From NCBI GenBank assembly GCA_039192515.1, contig JBCCXA010000016.1:1-64000 (forward strand): 64,000 nucleotides of DNA, given 5' to 3'. Shown piece by piece: positions 25,762-34,353 of this stretch (position 1 is its first letter; each line of letters begins with the position of its first letter). The translations under genes and the position numbers were made by a program. The DNA is from Verrucomicrobiota bacterium (GTDB lineage Bacteria; Verrucomicrobiota; Verrucomicrobiia; Methylacidiphilales; JBCCWR01). The notes beneath the pieces were generated by a model. That model worked only from the letters and a program-made list of their open reading frames with translations, was not told the origin of the DNA and searched no databases.

Positions 25762-25850
25762 TATAGTACGTTAAGACTGCTAATCCGTCCGACCCGGGTT
25801 AAAGTCTTTCACAAAGACTAAAAACAATCACAACTTACGAGTATTTTCTA

Positions 25851-26312
25851 GTGGAAGAAAAAGATCTTATTCAGCACGGTTATCGATACGCCCTATCGCT
25901 CACTCACCATCACTATGATGCAGAAGATCTTGTCCAGCAGGCCTGGATCAAATTACATAAAAAGTACGGAACGGTTGAAAATAAGAACATTCTTTTCACC
26001 ACCGTTAAAAATATTTTTTTGGATCGCTACAGAAAAAATCAGATCGTTGTTTTTGAAGCCTTAGAAAATCAAGACACCCCCACCAAAGACCATTCACCTG
26101 GTGCAGAGATTGATATGGAAACCATTCTCTCAACCCTAAAATACGAAGAACGCGAGGCGCTCTACCTAAATATCGTCGAGGGATTTACCGCTAAAGAGAT
26201 TGCGAAACAGACAGGAAAGTCACGTGGCGGGATACTAAGCTTAATTTTTCGTGCCAAAAAAAAGTTAGAAAAGACCTTTTCTGAAACAGATGATGGGAAA
26301 AGGAGGGCTTAA
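25851..26312 (+). CDS. ECF-type RNA polymerase sigma factor
   Basis: A 153-residue sigma-70 family protein with only regions 2 and 4. Region 2 is DAEDLVQQAWIKLHKKYG ... VKNIFLDRYRK, and region 4 is LKYEEREALYLNIVEGFTAKEIA with the helix-turn-helix KEIAKQTGKSRGGILSLI. It directs RNA polymerase to a stress regulon. The start is GTG 25851. The stop overlaps the start of the next gene by one base (TAATG), so the two are translationally coupled. Confidence 0.9.
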   Translation: MEEKDLIQHGYRYALSLTHHHYDAEDLVQQAWIKLHKKYGTVENKNILFTTVKNIFLDRYRKNQIVVFEALENQDTPTKDHSPGAEIDMETILSTLKYEEREALYLNIVEGFTAKEIAKQTGKSRGGILSLIFRAKKKLEKTFSETDDGKRRA

Positions 26313-26884
26313 TGGATGAGATAGAAAAAAAGCATAAGGAGTATTACCAGCAGCAAAAACTCTCTTCGAAACGAGTAGAAGAGATACTAACCTCCGCAAA
26401 AGAGGTCGAGTTAGAAGTTCCCTGGTGGCGAAAAAACGCAGGTATCTTACTAAGAGTAGCAGCGTTTCTGCTGATGTTTGGCATCATTTTTACATTCTCA
26501 CTAAAAGACTCTCGCAAGAACGACCTAGGGTCAACTGTAGCTCGTGACTTAATAAAAAATCATAACAAGCAACTAAGACCCGAAATTGTTTCTTCAAGCT
26601 ACAATGAAATACAGGGATATTTAACGAGAATGACTGTTTCTGTTGAACCCGCTGAAATCTTTCTCGAAAAATTCGAGATTATTGGGGGGCGCTATTGCTC
26701 CGTTCAGGGAGAACTCGCGGCCCAGCTTAAAGTCCGGGAAAAGGAAAGCAATCGCATGGGTTCCTTATACGTCTGCTCAGACAAAAGCATGCTCGATAGA
26801 ATTCGACCCGACGTTTACGAAATCAATAGTCAATTGGTAGAAATTTGGAAAGATAAAGGAAGAATCTTTTTCTTAGTGCTCTGA
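26312..26884 (+). CDS. Probable membrane anti-sigma factor
   Basis: 190 residues with one membrane segment (about 45-62, ILLRVAAFLLMFGIIFTFSL), an N-terminal cytoplasmic helical part and an extracytoplasmic domain. Its GGRYCSVQGELAAQLKVRE ... GSLYVCSD resembles the C-terminal domain of RskA/COG5662-type anti-sigma factors. The HxxxCxxC zinc motif common in N-terminal anti-sigma domains is absent, so it belongs to a zinc-free class or binds differently. Function is inferred mainly from its overlap with the ECF sigma gene. Confidence 0.75.
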   Translation: MDEIEKKHKEYYQQQKLSSKRVEEILTSAKEVELEVPWWRKNAGILLRVAAFLLMFGIIFTFSLKDSRKNDLGSTVARDLIKNHNKQLRPEIVSSSYNEIQGYLTRMTVSVEPAEIFLEKFEIIGGRYCSVQGELAAQLKVREKESNRMGSLYVCSDKSMLDRIRPDVYEINSQLVEIWKDKGRIFFLVL

Positions 26885-26900
26885 GGGAGCATGTGCTCCC
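26885..26900 (+). terminator. Stem-loop right after anti-sigma stop
   Basis: GGGAGCA (26885-26891) and TGCTCCC (26894-26900) form a perfect 7-bp stem with a 2-nt gap, starting one base after the stop codon. There is no T-run after it, so it may end the operon inefficiently or stabilise the mRNA. Confidence 0.45.
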
Positions 26901-26929
26901 CAATAGTTATCTCTCTCAAATTTCCTAAG

Positions 26930-26965
26930 GCTATCACCCACATAATTGCTATCACCCACATAATT
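26930..26965 (+). repeat. Perfect 18-bp tandem duplication
   Basis: GCTATCACCCACATAATT occurs twice in direct succession (26930-26947 and 26948-26965) with no mismatch. It lies in the 180-bp spacer before the secreted protein at 27066, suggesting a recent slippage duplication or paired binding sites. Confidence 0.8.
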
Positions 26966-27065
26966 TTCTAATGGAATCTATGTCAAGAATGGGATCGCAT
27001 CCTTTACAAATTTGCGAACAAGCCTAGCTTTACAACAACTACTTCAAGTATTTGATCTATAAAAT

Positions 27066-28160
27066 ATGAGACATCGCAATACTCTAAAAGTCGGAATCTG
27101 TGTCATGATGGCCGTGCTCGCTGTTGAAACTTCTCAAAGTTCGGAGAAAACTGCTCTGAATTCAAACCGATATATGGAGGCATATAAACAGTACTCGGAT
27201 GCACAAGCCCCCCTCCCAAAGGATAAAATCAAACACTTTGTTTTCATTTCCCGGTACCAACTCAAGAATCATGTTTTCTTGAAGAATTCTCGTATCGCTG
27301 GTGCCCAGATTCTCTATCCATGGACTCAGTTGGAAACGGACCGAAGCCAATACAACTTCAAGAACATTCGAGACGATCTTCATTATCTGCTGTCTAAGGG
27401 GAAGAAACTCTTCATCCAGCTCCAGGACACCACTTTCCATCCAAAATGGAAAGCTGTTCCGGATTACATGCAGACACCTGAATTTGATGGAGGCCAATTT
27501 GCCAAACAAAATCACAAAGGCCTCCCTTCTGGTTGGATTGCCAAAAGATGGAATCCAATAGTGCAAAAACGCTTTGCTCTATTGCTCCAAGCCTTAGCAG
27601 AGGAGTTTGACGGTCACCCCAGTTTTGAAGGTATCAATTTACCAGAAACTGCGGCAGAGGGCCTAGATAGCCAGCGTGACCCCACATTTACTCCTGAAGT
27701 CTACGCAAAAGGAATCAAAGCCAACATGCTCGCTATGAAAAAGGCCTTTCGAAAATCCGTAACAATGCAATATGCAAATTTCATGCCTGGTGAATGGCTG
27801 CCCTGGGAAGACAAAGGATACCTCCGAGCAATTTACCAACATGGAGAAAAAATTGGGGTAGGCTTAGGTGGACCCGATCTGATGCCCAAACGAAAGGCAC
27901 AACTAAACCATGCATTAGCTTTGATGCATGAGGGGTCCTTCACCGTGCCCTTGGGCGTTGCGGTGCAAAGAGGTAATTACATTGGGATGACAGGAGCCGA
28001 CGTTGACCCTGGCGAAAGCATAACCAAAGATGGCGAAAGTAAAGACACTAACATACCTTTGTTACACGCTTTCGCCAAACACTTCCTCAACGTGCAATAC
28101 ATCTTCTGGCAAAATGAAGAGCCTTACTTCAGTAATGTTTTCCTCACTATTCTCCAATAG
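27066..28160 (+). CDS. Secreted TIM-barrel-like protein (possible glycosidase)
   Basis: 364 residues with an N-terminal signal peptide (VGICVMMAVLAVETSQS). Features recalling glycoside hydrolase clan A barrels: ILYPWTQLETDRSQYNFKNI near residue 82 (the pattern of an entry loop after beta2), GKKLFIQLQD, and FEGINLPETAAEG, whose Glu after Asn-Leu-Pro could be an acid/base residue. I cannot assign a family or confirm two catalytic acids, and the substrate is unknown. It is convergent with another secreted barrel-like protein (32 bp between stops). Confidence 0.6.
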   Translation: MRHRNTLKVGICVMMAVLAVETSQSSEKTALNSNRYMEAYKQYSDAQAPLPKDKIKHFVFISRYQLKNHVFLKNSRIAGAQILYPWTQLETDRSQYNFKNIRDDLHYLLSKGKKLFIQLQDTTFHPKWKAVPDYMQTPEFDGGQFAKQNHKGLPSGWIAKRWNPIVQKRFALLLQALAEEFDGHPSFEGINLPETAAEGLDSQRDPTFTPEVYAKGIKANMLAMKKAFRKSVTMQYANFMPGEWLPWEDKGYLRAIYQHGEKIGVGLGGPDLMPKRKAQLNHALALMHEGSFTVPLGVAVQRGNYIGMTGADVDPGESITKDGESKDTNIPLLHAFAKHFLNVQYIFWQNEEPYFSNVFLTILQ

Positions 28161-28192
28161 GCTGATACAGGAGGGTTTCCCAACAGATTATC

Positions 28193-29428
28193 TTATTCCT
28201 GATTCCAGACCATTTTGATGGAATTCTCAATCCCATACCCTTTGGGGCTAGCCTCAGAGCGATTATTTGCGGCGAACATCGTAATTCGATCATCTTTCTT
28301 CTTAGCATCCACTCTGCGACGGGTAGGTATTTGGATAAAACCATTGGAATCATTTTCCTTTAGCCAAGCAAGCGCATAGGCAAGCCATTGCTCCCGATAG
28401 CTTTTGGTCTGCACAGCAAACCAAGATATCTCATCATAGCCCCACACCCAAATTCCGCCAATGCTCCTTCCTTCTCTTCCACTGTATCCCCAGTTATCAA
28501 ATTCAACTAAAAAAGGTAGCGACTTACACTGCCAGCCACTGGGAGTAATCCCCCCTTTACTTTGACCATAAATCCGGGTTAGAGGTTGCTGAAGAGACAA
28601 CTTAATCGCCGTAGGCTTACCTTGAACCTCAAGGGGCCTGAGAGGAAATGAATGAAAATCAAAGAGCAATTTACCCTTGTGTAACTCACCATGTGTACGC
28701 GCATCACAAAGCACAAGGTGTCTTCTTGCATGTTCTTTGGCATAAGCCCGCACCCGACTTAGCATATCAAACCAGTGTGTATGGTCTTCATCTGCATCAT
28801 CCATCAATGCCACCTGGCCAAAGTGAATGGCTTCTATCCCGGAGTCGATATAGCGCCTAGCTCGGTAGTAAAACCATAACCGTGTTTCTAATTTGGACAT
28901 ATCAGGGACTGAACCCTCAGGCCAACGATCCACATGCTTTCCATCATCAAAGAGCATGAACTTATATTTAAAATTTCTTTCTTCGACGACCTCCCCAAAT
29001 GCCTCGAATGCCCAGGCAGGAATAGGAATATTTCTCACTTTTGGGGAAACTACTTCAGAGATGCAAGCTTGAAGAACCATCTCAGGGTCCATCGCATGAA
29101 TCTTAGCAGCAGCCTCCTTTACTTCTCGAAAATGCTTTTCTTCACTACCCATAATGTATCGGATATAGGCCGCTCGACCTATGAATTTTGCACCTATGCT
29201 TTGTAGCATTCTCAGATCATCGTCAAATGAGTCAGTAGTAGGACTGGGATAGGAGCCACAAAGGCCTACATGAGTTACAGCACGCGATAAGTAATTTTCC
29301 AGGACTTTGCGGGAAATCGTACCATCAAATTGATACTTTCCCTCTACAGCACAAGCCTTGAAACTTAAAGCTAGCGTAGTAGCTACGCATAGAAATATCC
29401 ACGGAATCCCAAAAACTCGTATAGCCAT
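28193..29428 (-). CDS. Secreted hypothetical protein, barrel-like
   Basis: 411 residues with a signal peptide (GIPWIFLCVATTLALSFKACAVEG). Alternating strand/helix segments (GAKFIGRAAYIRY, KFMLFDDGKHVDRWP, IEAIHFGQVALMDDADEDH, HLVLCDARTHGELHKGKLL, LPFLVEFDNWGYSG) suggest a TIM-barrel resembling glycoside hydrolases. Acidic candidates are present, but I cannot name a family. It faces the gene at 27066-28160, which also looks like a secreted barrel, so the two may act on related polysaccharide targets. Confidence 0.6.
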   Translation of the reverse strand: MAIRVFGIPWIFLCVATTLALSFKACAVEGKYQFDGTISRKVLENYLSRAVTHVGLCGSYPSPTTDSFDDDLRMLQSIGAKFIGRAAYIRYIMGSEEKHFREVKEAAAKIHAMDPEMVLQACISEVVSPKVRNIPIPAWAFEAFGEVVEERNFKYKFMLFDDGKHVDRWPEGSVPDMSKLETRLWFYYRARRYIDSGIEAIHFGQVALMDDADEDHTHWFDMLSRVRAYAKEHARRHLVLCDARTHGELHKGKLLFDFHSFPLRPLEVQGKPTAIKLSLQQPLTRIYGQSKGGITPSGWQCKSLPFLVEFDNWGYSGREGRSIGGIWVWGYDEISWFAVQTKSYREQWLAYALAWLKENDSNGFIQIPTRRRVDAKKKDDRITMFAANNRSEASPKGYGIENSIKMVWNQE

Positions 29429-29465
29429 TTTCTCAAATAATGTAGGACCTTGTATAACCGACTAG

Positions 29466-29606
29466 CTATAGAGCACGCATAGTGCGAGAGAGACTTAAAG
29501 ACTTGTACAAGCTTCCGGTGCCAAGAAGCATAGAGTCTCTTAGAAACATTACTTTGGGTTCATCTTCGTCGACTCTCTTTACCATGTCGCTCAAGCTTTT
29601 ACGCAT
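29466..29606 (-). CDS. Doubtful 46-codon ORF inside repeat copy 3
   Basis: An ATG-to-stop frame of 46 codons (begins MRKSLSDMVKRVDEDEPKV) coincides with repeat copy 3. The copy at 25184 opens in the same frame (MRDSLSRKKKRVDENV) but stops after 28 codons. The copy at 44755 has a 72-codon frame with little residue conservation, and other copies are interrupted. It may be a relic of a tiny gene once carried by the element. I do not consider it established. Confidence 0.2.
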   Translation of the reverse strand: MRKSLSDMVKRVDEDEPKVMFLRDSMLLGTGSLYKSLSLSRTMRAL

Positions 29607-29627
29607 TTCATTCAATTTTATGACATC
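29476..29627 (-). repeat. Type 1 dispersed repeat, copy 3
   Basis: On the minus strand the blocks read AAAATTGAATGAAATGCG, AAAGCTTGAGC, AAAGAGAGTCGACGAAGATG, AGACTCTATG and TCTTTAAGTCTCT, in the same order as in the copies at 25184 and 63270. It lies in the spacer between aspS and the secreted protein at 29428. Confidence 0.75.
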
Positions 29628-29717
29628 ATCCGGATAAAGTCTACCACTCCTTGTAAGAACTTAGCTGCGGTAGCTGTTCCTATAAAGATAAAATATGCGC
29701 TTTTATTTTGAGTGCCC

Positions 29718-31487
29718 TTAACTCCGGGTCTGGATATGTAATTCCTTAAGCTGCCTAGGAGTGACTTCCGTTGGAGCCAGGGCCATAAGGTCAACCCCTT
29801 TGTTGTTCTTAGGGAACGCCATGACCTCGCGTATACTCGTTGCGCCTGCCAACATCGCAACTAGCCTATCTAAGCCTAAGGCAATACCTCCATGCGGTGG
29901 TGCGCCAAAACGAAAAGATTTCACCATATAACCAAATCGTTCTTCCACAACTTCTGGGTCAATTTTCAAAACATCAGTGAAGACTTTTTGCTGAAGGTCA
30001 GGGTTATGGATACGAATACTCCCCCCACCAAGTTCTACCCCATTGAGAACAATATCATAATGCTGACCTCGAACTTTATCCGGATCTGATTCTAAGAGCG
30101 GCACATCTTCCGTTACTGGAGAAGTAAATGGGTGATGTGTCGCAACATATGTTGCCGCATCTTTATCATAGATCATTAAGGGAAAATCAACGACCCAATG
30201 GAAGTCCCAGATATCTTTCTTTTGTAGCTTGCCCAGCTTTTCTAAATACTCAGCGCAACGCAAACGAATTTGCCCAAGCACCTCACAAGCGTCTACCCAT
30301 TGGTCTGCGCCAAATAGAATAAGATCGCCTTCTTCAACATCGAGCTTCCTTTTTAAAGCCTCTTTTTCAACATCGGTAAAGAATTTAACGATGGGGGATT
30401 TCCACTTACCATCTTCCACCTTGATCCAAGCTAATCCTTTAGCTCCTAAGCTTTGGGCAAGCTCTGTTAGACCTTCTATCTGACCTGTCGTTATTTCTGC
30501 GAAACCCTTCGCATTAAAGGCCTTCACAACTCCGCCTTTAGAAACCACAGACTGGAAAACCTTGAAAGCACTGTCTTTGAACTCATCAGTAAAGTCGACT
30601 AATTGCATCTCAAAGCGGCGATCTGGCTTATCTATACCGTACTTATCCATAGCCTCTTTAAAGGGTATACGCTCGAAAGGAGTGGGAATATCTACATCAA
30701 GAACATCTTTCCATACTCGCTTGAGCATTCCTTCAATGAGGTTGTAAATATCCTGGCGATCAATAAATGACATTTCTATATCAATCTGAGTAAACTCTGG
30801 CTGCCGGTCCGCGCGTAAATCTTCATCACGAAAACACTTGGCAATCTGGTAATATTTTTCTACGCCCGCCACCATTAACATTTGCTTATATTGTTGAGGA
30901 GCTTGAGTCAGAGCATAGAACTTTTTGGGATTCATTCGTGAGGGAACTAGAAACTCTCGTGCCCCTTCAGGAGTACTCTTGAAGAGTATGGGTGTCTCAA
31001 TGTCCAGAAACCCCTCAGCATGCATGTAGTCACGAACTGCTTTGACTGCCTCGTGACGTGTGCGCAAATTCTTGAGCATCTTGGGACGACGCAGATCGAG
31101 ATAGCGATAACTCAAACGTAAATCCTCGTTTACACCATCTTCATCAATGGGAAAGGGAGGCGTTTCTGCTTCATTGAGAACTTCTAATTCGTCCACCAAA
31201 ATTTCTATCTCACCGGTTGTTAGGTTTGCATTCTCCGTTCCTTCGAGACGCGCAACAATTTCACCTTTCACCTGGACCACAAATTCACTACGAAGCGTGT
31301 GGGACTTTTCAGCAGTCTCCTTATCATGTTCAGGGTTAAAAACAATCTGAGTAATTCCTTCACGGTCACGTAAATCAATAAAAATGACTCCGCCATGGTC
31401 ACGCCAAGAGTCTACCCAACCTACTAAGGTTACCTTTTGCCCAATATCTTGCTTACGCAGTTCGTTACAATGATGTGTCCTAATCAT
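29718..31487 (-). CDS. aspS: Aspartyl-tRNA synthetase
   Basis: A 589-residue class II synthetase of the bacterial type. It has an OB-fold anticodon domain at the N-terminus (VTLVGWVDSWRDHGGVIFIDLRD motif region), motif 2 around CFRDEDLRADRQPEFTQID, the GAD insertion domain in the middle, and motif 3 GIALGLDRLVAML near the C-terminus. It charges tRNA-Asp; whether it also charges tRNA-Asn cannot be decided here. Its start overlaps the hisS stop by four bases, so the two are coupled. Confidence 0.97.
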   Translation of the reverse strand: MIRTHHCNELRKQDIGQKVTLVGWVDSWRDHGGVIFIDLRDREGITQIVFNPEHDKETAEKSHTLRSEFVVQVKGEIVARLEGTENANLTTGEIEILVDELEVLNEAETPPFPIDEDGVNEDLRLSYRYLDLRRPKMLKNLRTRHEAVKAVRDYMHAEGFLDIETPILFKSTPEGAREFLVPSRMNPKKFYALTQAPQQYKQMLMVAGVEKYYQIAKCFRDEDLRADRQPEFTQIDIEMSFIDRQDIYNLIEGMLKRVWKDVLDVDIPTPFERIPFKEAMDKYGIDKPDRRFEMQLVDFTDEFKDSAFKVFQSVVSKGGVVKAFNAKGFAEITTGQIEGLTELAQSLGAKGLAWIKVEDGKWKSPIVKFFTDVEKEALKRKLDVEEGDLILFGADQWVDACEVLGQIRLRCAEYLEKLGKLQKKDIWDFHWVVDFPLMIYDKDAATYVATHHPFTSPVTEDVPLLESDPDKVRGQHYDIVLNGVELGGGSIRIHNPDLQQKVFTDVLKIDPEVVEERFGYMVKSFRFGAPPHGGIALGLDRLVAMLAGATSIREVMAFPKNNKGVDLMALAPTEVTPRQLKELHIQTRS

Positions 31488-32731
31488 GTCAATAGTTCTT
31501 CTAGTGAAGGTTTGAAAGCTACCTTGCCATTTTCTAGCGTAAAGGAAATTTCACTTTGTTCTCTAGTTGCCAGGATCTTTACCTGGCATTTTCCAGAAGG
31601 AAATTGCCCATCTATGACAAATGCTAGCTTTGCTCCCCGATCTTCAGCAGCCTGGAACTGTTTACCGATTTTAAGGGCACTCATGCTGTAATCTACCTTT
31701 AGCCCGCTATCCCTTAGGTCTCGAATAAAACCTAGCGCTGATGAACGAAGAGCCTCATCTACAATGACTACATATGCGTCAATTAGAGATTTTCCTACCG
31801 GTAGTAGCCCCTTGTCCTTGAGAATCTCACCTAATACCACATCTCCCATACCAAAACCCACCGCAGGCAAATCCTGGCCAGTAATCAATTTTACAAGGTT
31901 GTCATAGCGCCCTCCTCCAGCAATTGCACGAAATTCACCGGCCCGATCATGCACTTCAAAAACAGCCCCCGAGTAATAAGCAAGCCCCCTGACAATAGTA
32001 AGATCCACAGACACCCAGTCCGCATACCCCATAGCTTGAAGCAATTTCATTAACTCAGACAATCTCTCACTAGAGGCTCCTTTGGAGAAAGCCTGCTTAA
32101 CTTTGGGATATAAATCGCCTAATTTCTCTTGAGTCACTTTTTCATCAGTTCGCTCAATTTTATCTAGCACTTGTAAAAACTCATATTGTTTATCTTCGGA
32201 TACTGCGTGATTCTGCATGAAATCCATCCAATATTGACGGTCACTAACCCTGACCACAACATCTTCAGCCGTTAGTCCAAGACGTCTAAATGATTCAATG
32301 AGCAGTGCAATTAGCTCCACTTCGGCTCCTGATCCCTTTTCACCCATAATATCTGCGTTCCACTGGAAATGCTCACGCAGGCGTCCCCTTTGCGCCCGCT
32401 CGTAGCGAAAGAGCTGCGGGATAGCAAACCATTTCATGGGCTTTTTATACTCTCTTTGTCGCGCCCCAGCCATCCTAGCAAGCGTTGGCGTCATCTCCGG
32501 GCGCATGGCAACTTCTCGTTCCCCTTTGTCCTGAAAGTGATAAAGCTGTCCTAAGATTTCCTCTCCAGATTTCTTCTTAAATAACTCTAAACTCTCTAAT
32601 GGAGGCCCGTCATACTGCTCAAACCCACAGGACCCGGCCACTTCACGCCACGTTTGGAAGATATATTCTCTGATACTACACTCAGATGGATAAAAATCCC
32701 TAAAACCAGGTAAACTTTTAAAAACCGTCAT
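31484..32731 (-). CDS. hisS: Histidyl-tRNA synthetase
   Basis: A 415-residue class II enzyme. It has the N-terminal LPGFRDFYPSE block, motif 2 (AMRPEMTPTLARM and FRYERAQRGRLREHFQWNAD), the HisA signature GLAYYSGAVFEVHD (usually GLDYYTGTVFE) and motif 3 with AGGGRYDNLV ... AVGFGMG, then the anticodon-binding domain. The hisS-aspS order with overlap is common in bacteria. It lies 69 bp downstream of the HU-family gene. Confidence 0.96.
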   Translation of the reverse strand: MTVFKSLPGFRDFYPSECSIREYIFQTWREVAGSCGFEQYDGPPLESLELFKKKSGEEILGQLYHFQDKGEREVAMRPEMTPTLARMAGARQREYKKPMKWFAIPQLFRYERAQRGRLREHFQWNADIMGEKGSGAEVELIALLIESFRRLGLTAEDVVVRVSDRQYWMDFMQNHAVSEDKQYEFLQVLDKIERTDEKVTQEKLGDLYPKVKQAFSKGASSERLSELMKLLQAMGYADWVSVDLTIVRGLAYYSGAVFEVHDRAGEFRAIAGGGRYDNLVKLITGQDLPAVGFGMGDVVLGEILKDKGLLPVGKSLIDAYVVIVDEALRSSALGFIRDLRDSGLKVDYSMSALKIGKQFQAAEDRGAKLAFVIDGQFPSGKCQVKILATREQSEISFTLENGKVAFKPSLEELLT

Positions 32732-32800
32732 ATTACAAAACCTTTCCGGACAGCTTAGACAGATGGAGATTGTATTAAAATGGGAAAACGAGGGGGGTAA

Positions 32801-33241
32801 TTATAGAGATGGATTTACATCCGTAGCACCCAAGGGCGGCGACGCATGATTTGATGCAGCGGCCGGAGGTCTGTTACTATTGGCCTGAATCTCTAAAATT
32901 TCTGCAGCAGAATATTCTCTTCCTTCGGGTAAATGATCTGTAAGTCGTTCACTCAGAAGAGATACCTTATGCTTCATTTCTTTTCCTGGCTTAAATTTAA
33001 CCACCGCTCTAGGTGGTATTGGCACATCATTTTCTGGCTTATTAGGGTTCCTACCGACTCGAGCCTTGCGAAGCTTTACTTCGAAAACACCAAAATTTCT
33101 CAATTCTACTGTCTTACCTTCAGATAGACTCTCCGTTAAGTAGTCTAGTGTTTTTTGAATTACATTCAAAACGTCTTGTTGAACCATTCCCGTTTCATTG
33201 CTGATGCGGATCACCAAATCCCTCTTCGTTAAATTAGCCAT
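32801..33241 (-). CDS. HU/IHF-family DNA-binding protein with C-terminal tail
   Basis: 146 residues. Residues 1-92 are a standard HU/IHF fold: LTKRDLVIRISNETGM, VELRNFGVFEVKLRKARVGRNPNKPE with the beta-arm, and PPRAVVKFKPGKEMK. It bends DNA as a dimer and acts in nucleoid structure or as an integration-host-type factor. Unusually it carries about 50 extra residues after the fold, rich in Ala/Pro/Asn (SNRPPAAASNHASPPLG), which look disordered. It is on the same strand as hisS-aspS. Confidence 0.9.
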   Translation of the reverse strand: MANLTKRDLVIRISNETGMVQQDVLNVIQKTLDYLTESLSEGKTVELRNFGVFEVKLRKARVGRNPNKPENDVPIPPRAVVKFKPGKEMKHKVSLLSERLTDHLPEGREYSAAEILEIQANSNRPPAAASNHASPPLGATDVNPSL

Positions 33242-33378
33242 AACATTGAGCCTTAGTCACTTATCTATATTTTCCCGAGCTTGCAAGCTATTAATTTTAA
33301 AAAACCACCAACTCTTCAAAATTCACATAAACCCTTATAAATTACCAGCTTATCTATAAAATTTTTATTTCAGCAGCT

Positions 33379-34338
33379 TTAAAGCAGTTTACCTGCCATT
33401 GCCTCATCAAAAGTCTTAAAATGTCGTTTCGAAACCTTTTCCAGCAAATCGGCCCCCCCTTTTTCAGCAATTTCCTGGGCAAGTGACTGTACTTGCTTGC
33501 TAGCACCTTTGAGAAGAGCATAAGACGCTTGATCACTCAGTTTTTTTAGACCCTGTAAAAAACGCCATCTCGCTAAAATAGATGCAGCAGCAACTGCAAT
33601 ATCTTGCTCTGCTTTAGGTCTTTGTTCTAAAAAAATCTCCACATCTTTTCTCTTCAATTCGACTTCTATTAAACGAGGATTGCCAAACTGATCAGACAAA
33701 GCCCTTGGACAATTTTTTATTTTCAATTTCAAATTCTCAATAACCTTAGCATGTCCCCAAGCTAACAAGCGATTTAAGTTGCGAAACTTGGCATAAAGCT
33801 CGTTGTATTTTTCTGGAAAAATGGTGATTACTTCCCAAGCGCCACTATTTGATCGCATGATTTTCTCAATTTCTAAAGTCAATTGCTCAGCTCTTTTGTC
33901 TGTTAATCTTTTACTATCCTTTACTCCCGCTTCTATTAACCTTTCGGCAATGACATCGTTAACATAAGCGCCAGCTATGACTAATGGACCAAAAAAATCA
34001 CCTTTTCCCGCTTCATCCACCCCAAAATGAGGCTCAAACATTTCAGGATGTTGCTCTTTGGCCAAATATTGTTCATAGCCGGTCACTACAGTTTGCAAGA
34101 CTAGCGGCTCAAGATAAAACTCAATAAATTCTTTGGCGTCCTTTCCATTAACTACTATCTTCCCACTATGATAATAATTGACTCCGCATTTTCTTAACTT
34201 TGCAGCGAAATAGCCATAGGATAAATCCCGAAAATCAAAACCCTTTTCCTCTAGGATTGCTTTTAACCGTTCCCCTTGCGCCTCATTGATTTCAAAAGTA
34301 TAGGAAGATGGAGGATTGCTAGGCATACCTATAGACAT
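33379..34338 (-). CDS. rnhC: Ribonuclease HIII-like
   Basis: About 319 residues. The N-terminal substrate-binding domain (TBP-like, residues 10-95) distinguishes RNase HIII from HII, and the catalytic domain opens with FGVDEAGKGDFFGPLVIAGAY, giving the D-E-(G/R)-(K/G) site. Further acidic residues are in GVKDSKRLTD and the AEQDIAVAAASILARW block. It removes RNA from RNA/DNA hybrids. The start is uncertain (34362, 34338 or 34326 are all ATG); 34338 avoids overlapping the divergent mutY start at 34354. Confidence 0.88.
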   Translation of the reverse strand: MSIGMPSNPPSSYTFEINEAQGERLKAILEEKGFDFRDLSYGYFAAKLRKCGVNYYHSGKIVVNGKDAKEFIEFYLEPLVLQTVVTGYEQYLAKEQHPEMFEPHFGVDEAGKGDFFGPLVIAGAYVNDVIAERLIEAGVKDSKRLTDKRAEQLTLEIEKIMRSNSGAWEVITIFPEKYNELYAKFRNLNRLLAWGHAKVIENLKLKIKNCPRALSDQFGNPRLIEVELKRKDVEIFLEQRPKAEQDIAVAAASILARWRFLQGLKKLSDQASYALLKGASKQVQSLAQEIAEKGGADLLEKVSKRHFKTFDEAMAGKLL

Positions 34339-34353
34339 TACAAACAAAAGCTC

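Noticed and set aside
29618-29860. 80-codon minus frame at the aspS 3' end
   Set aside because: It overlaps the aspS C-terminal coding region in another frame and shows no independent evidence.
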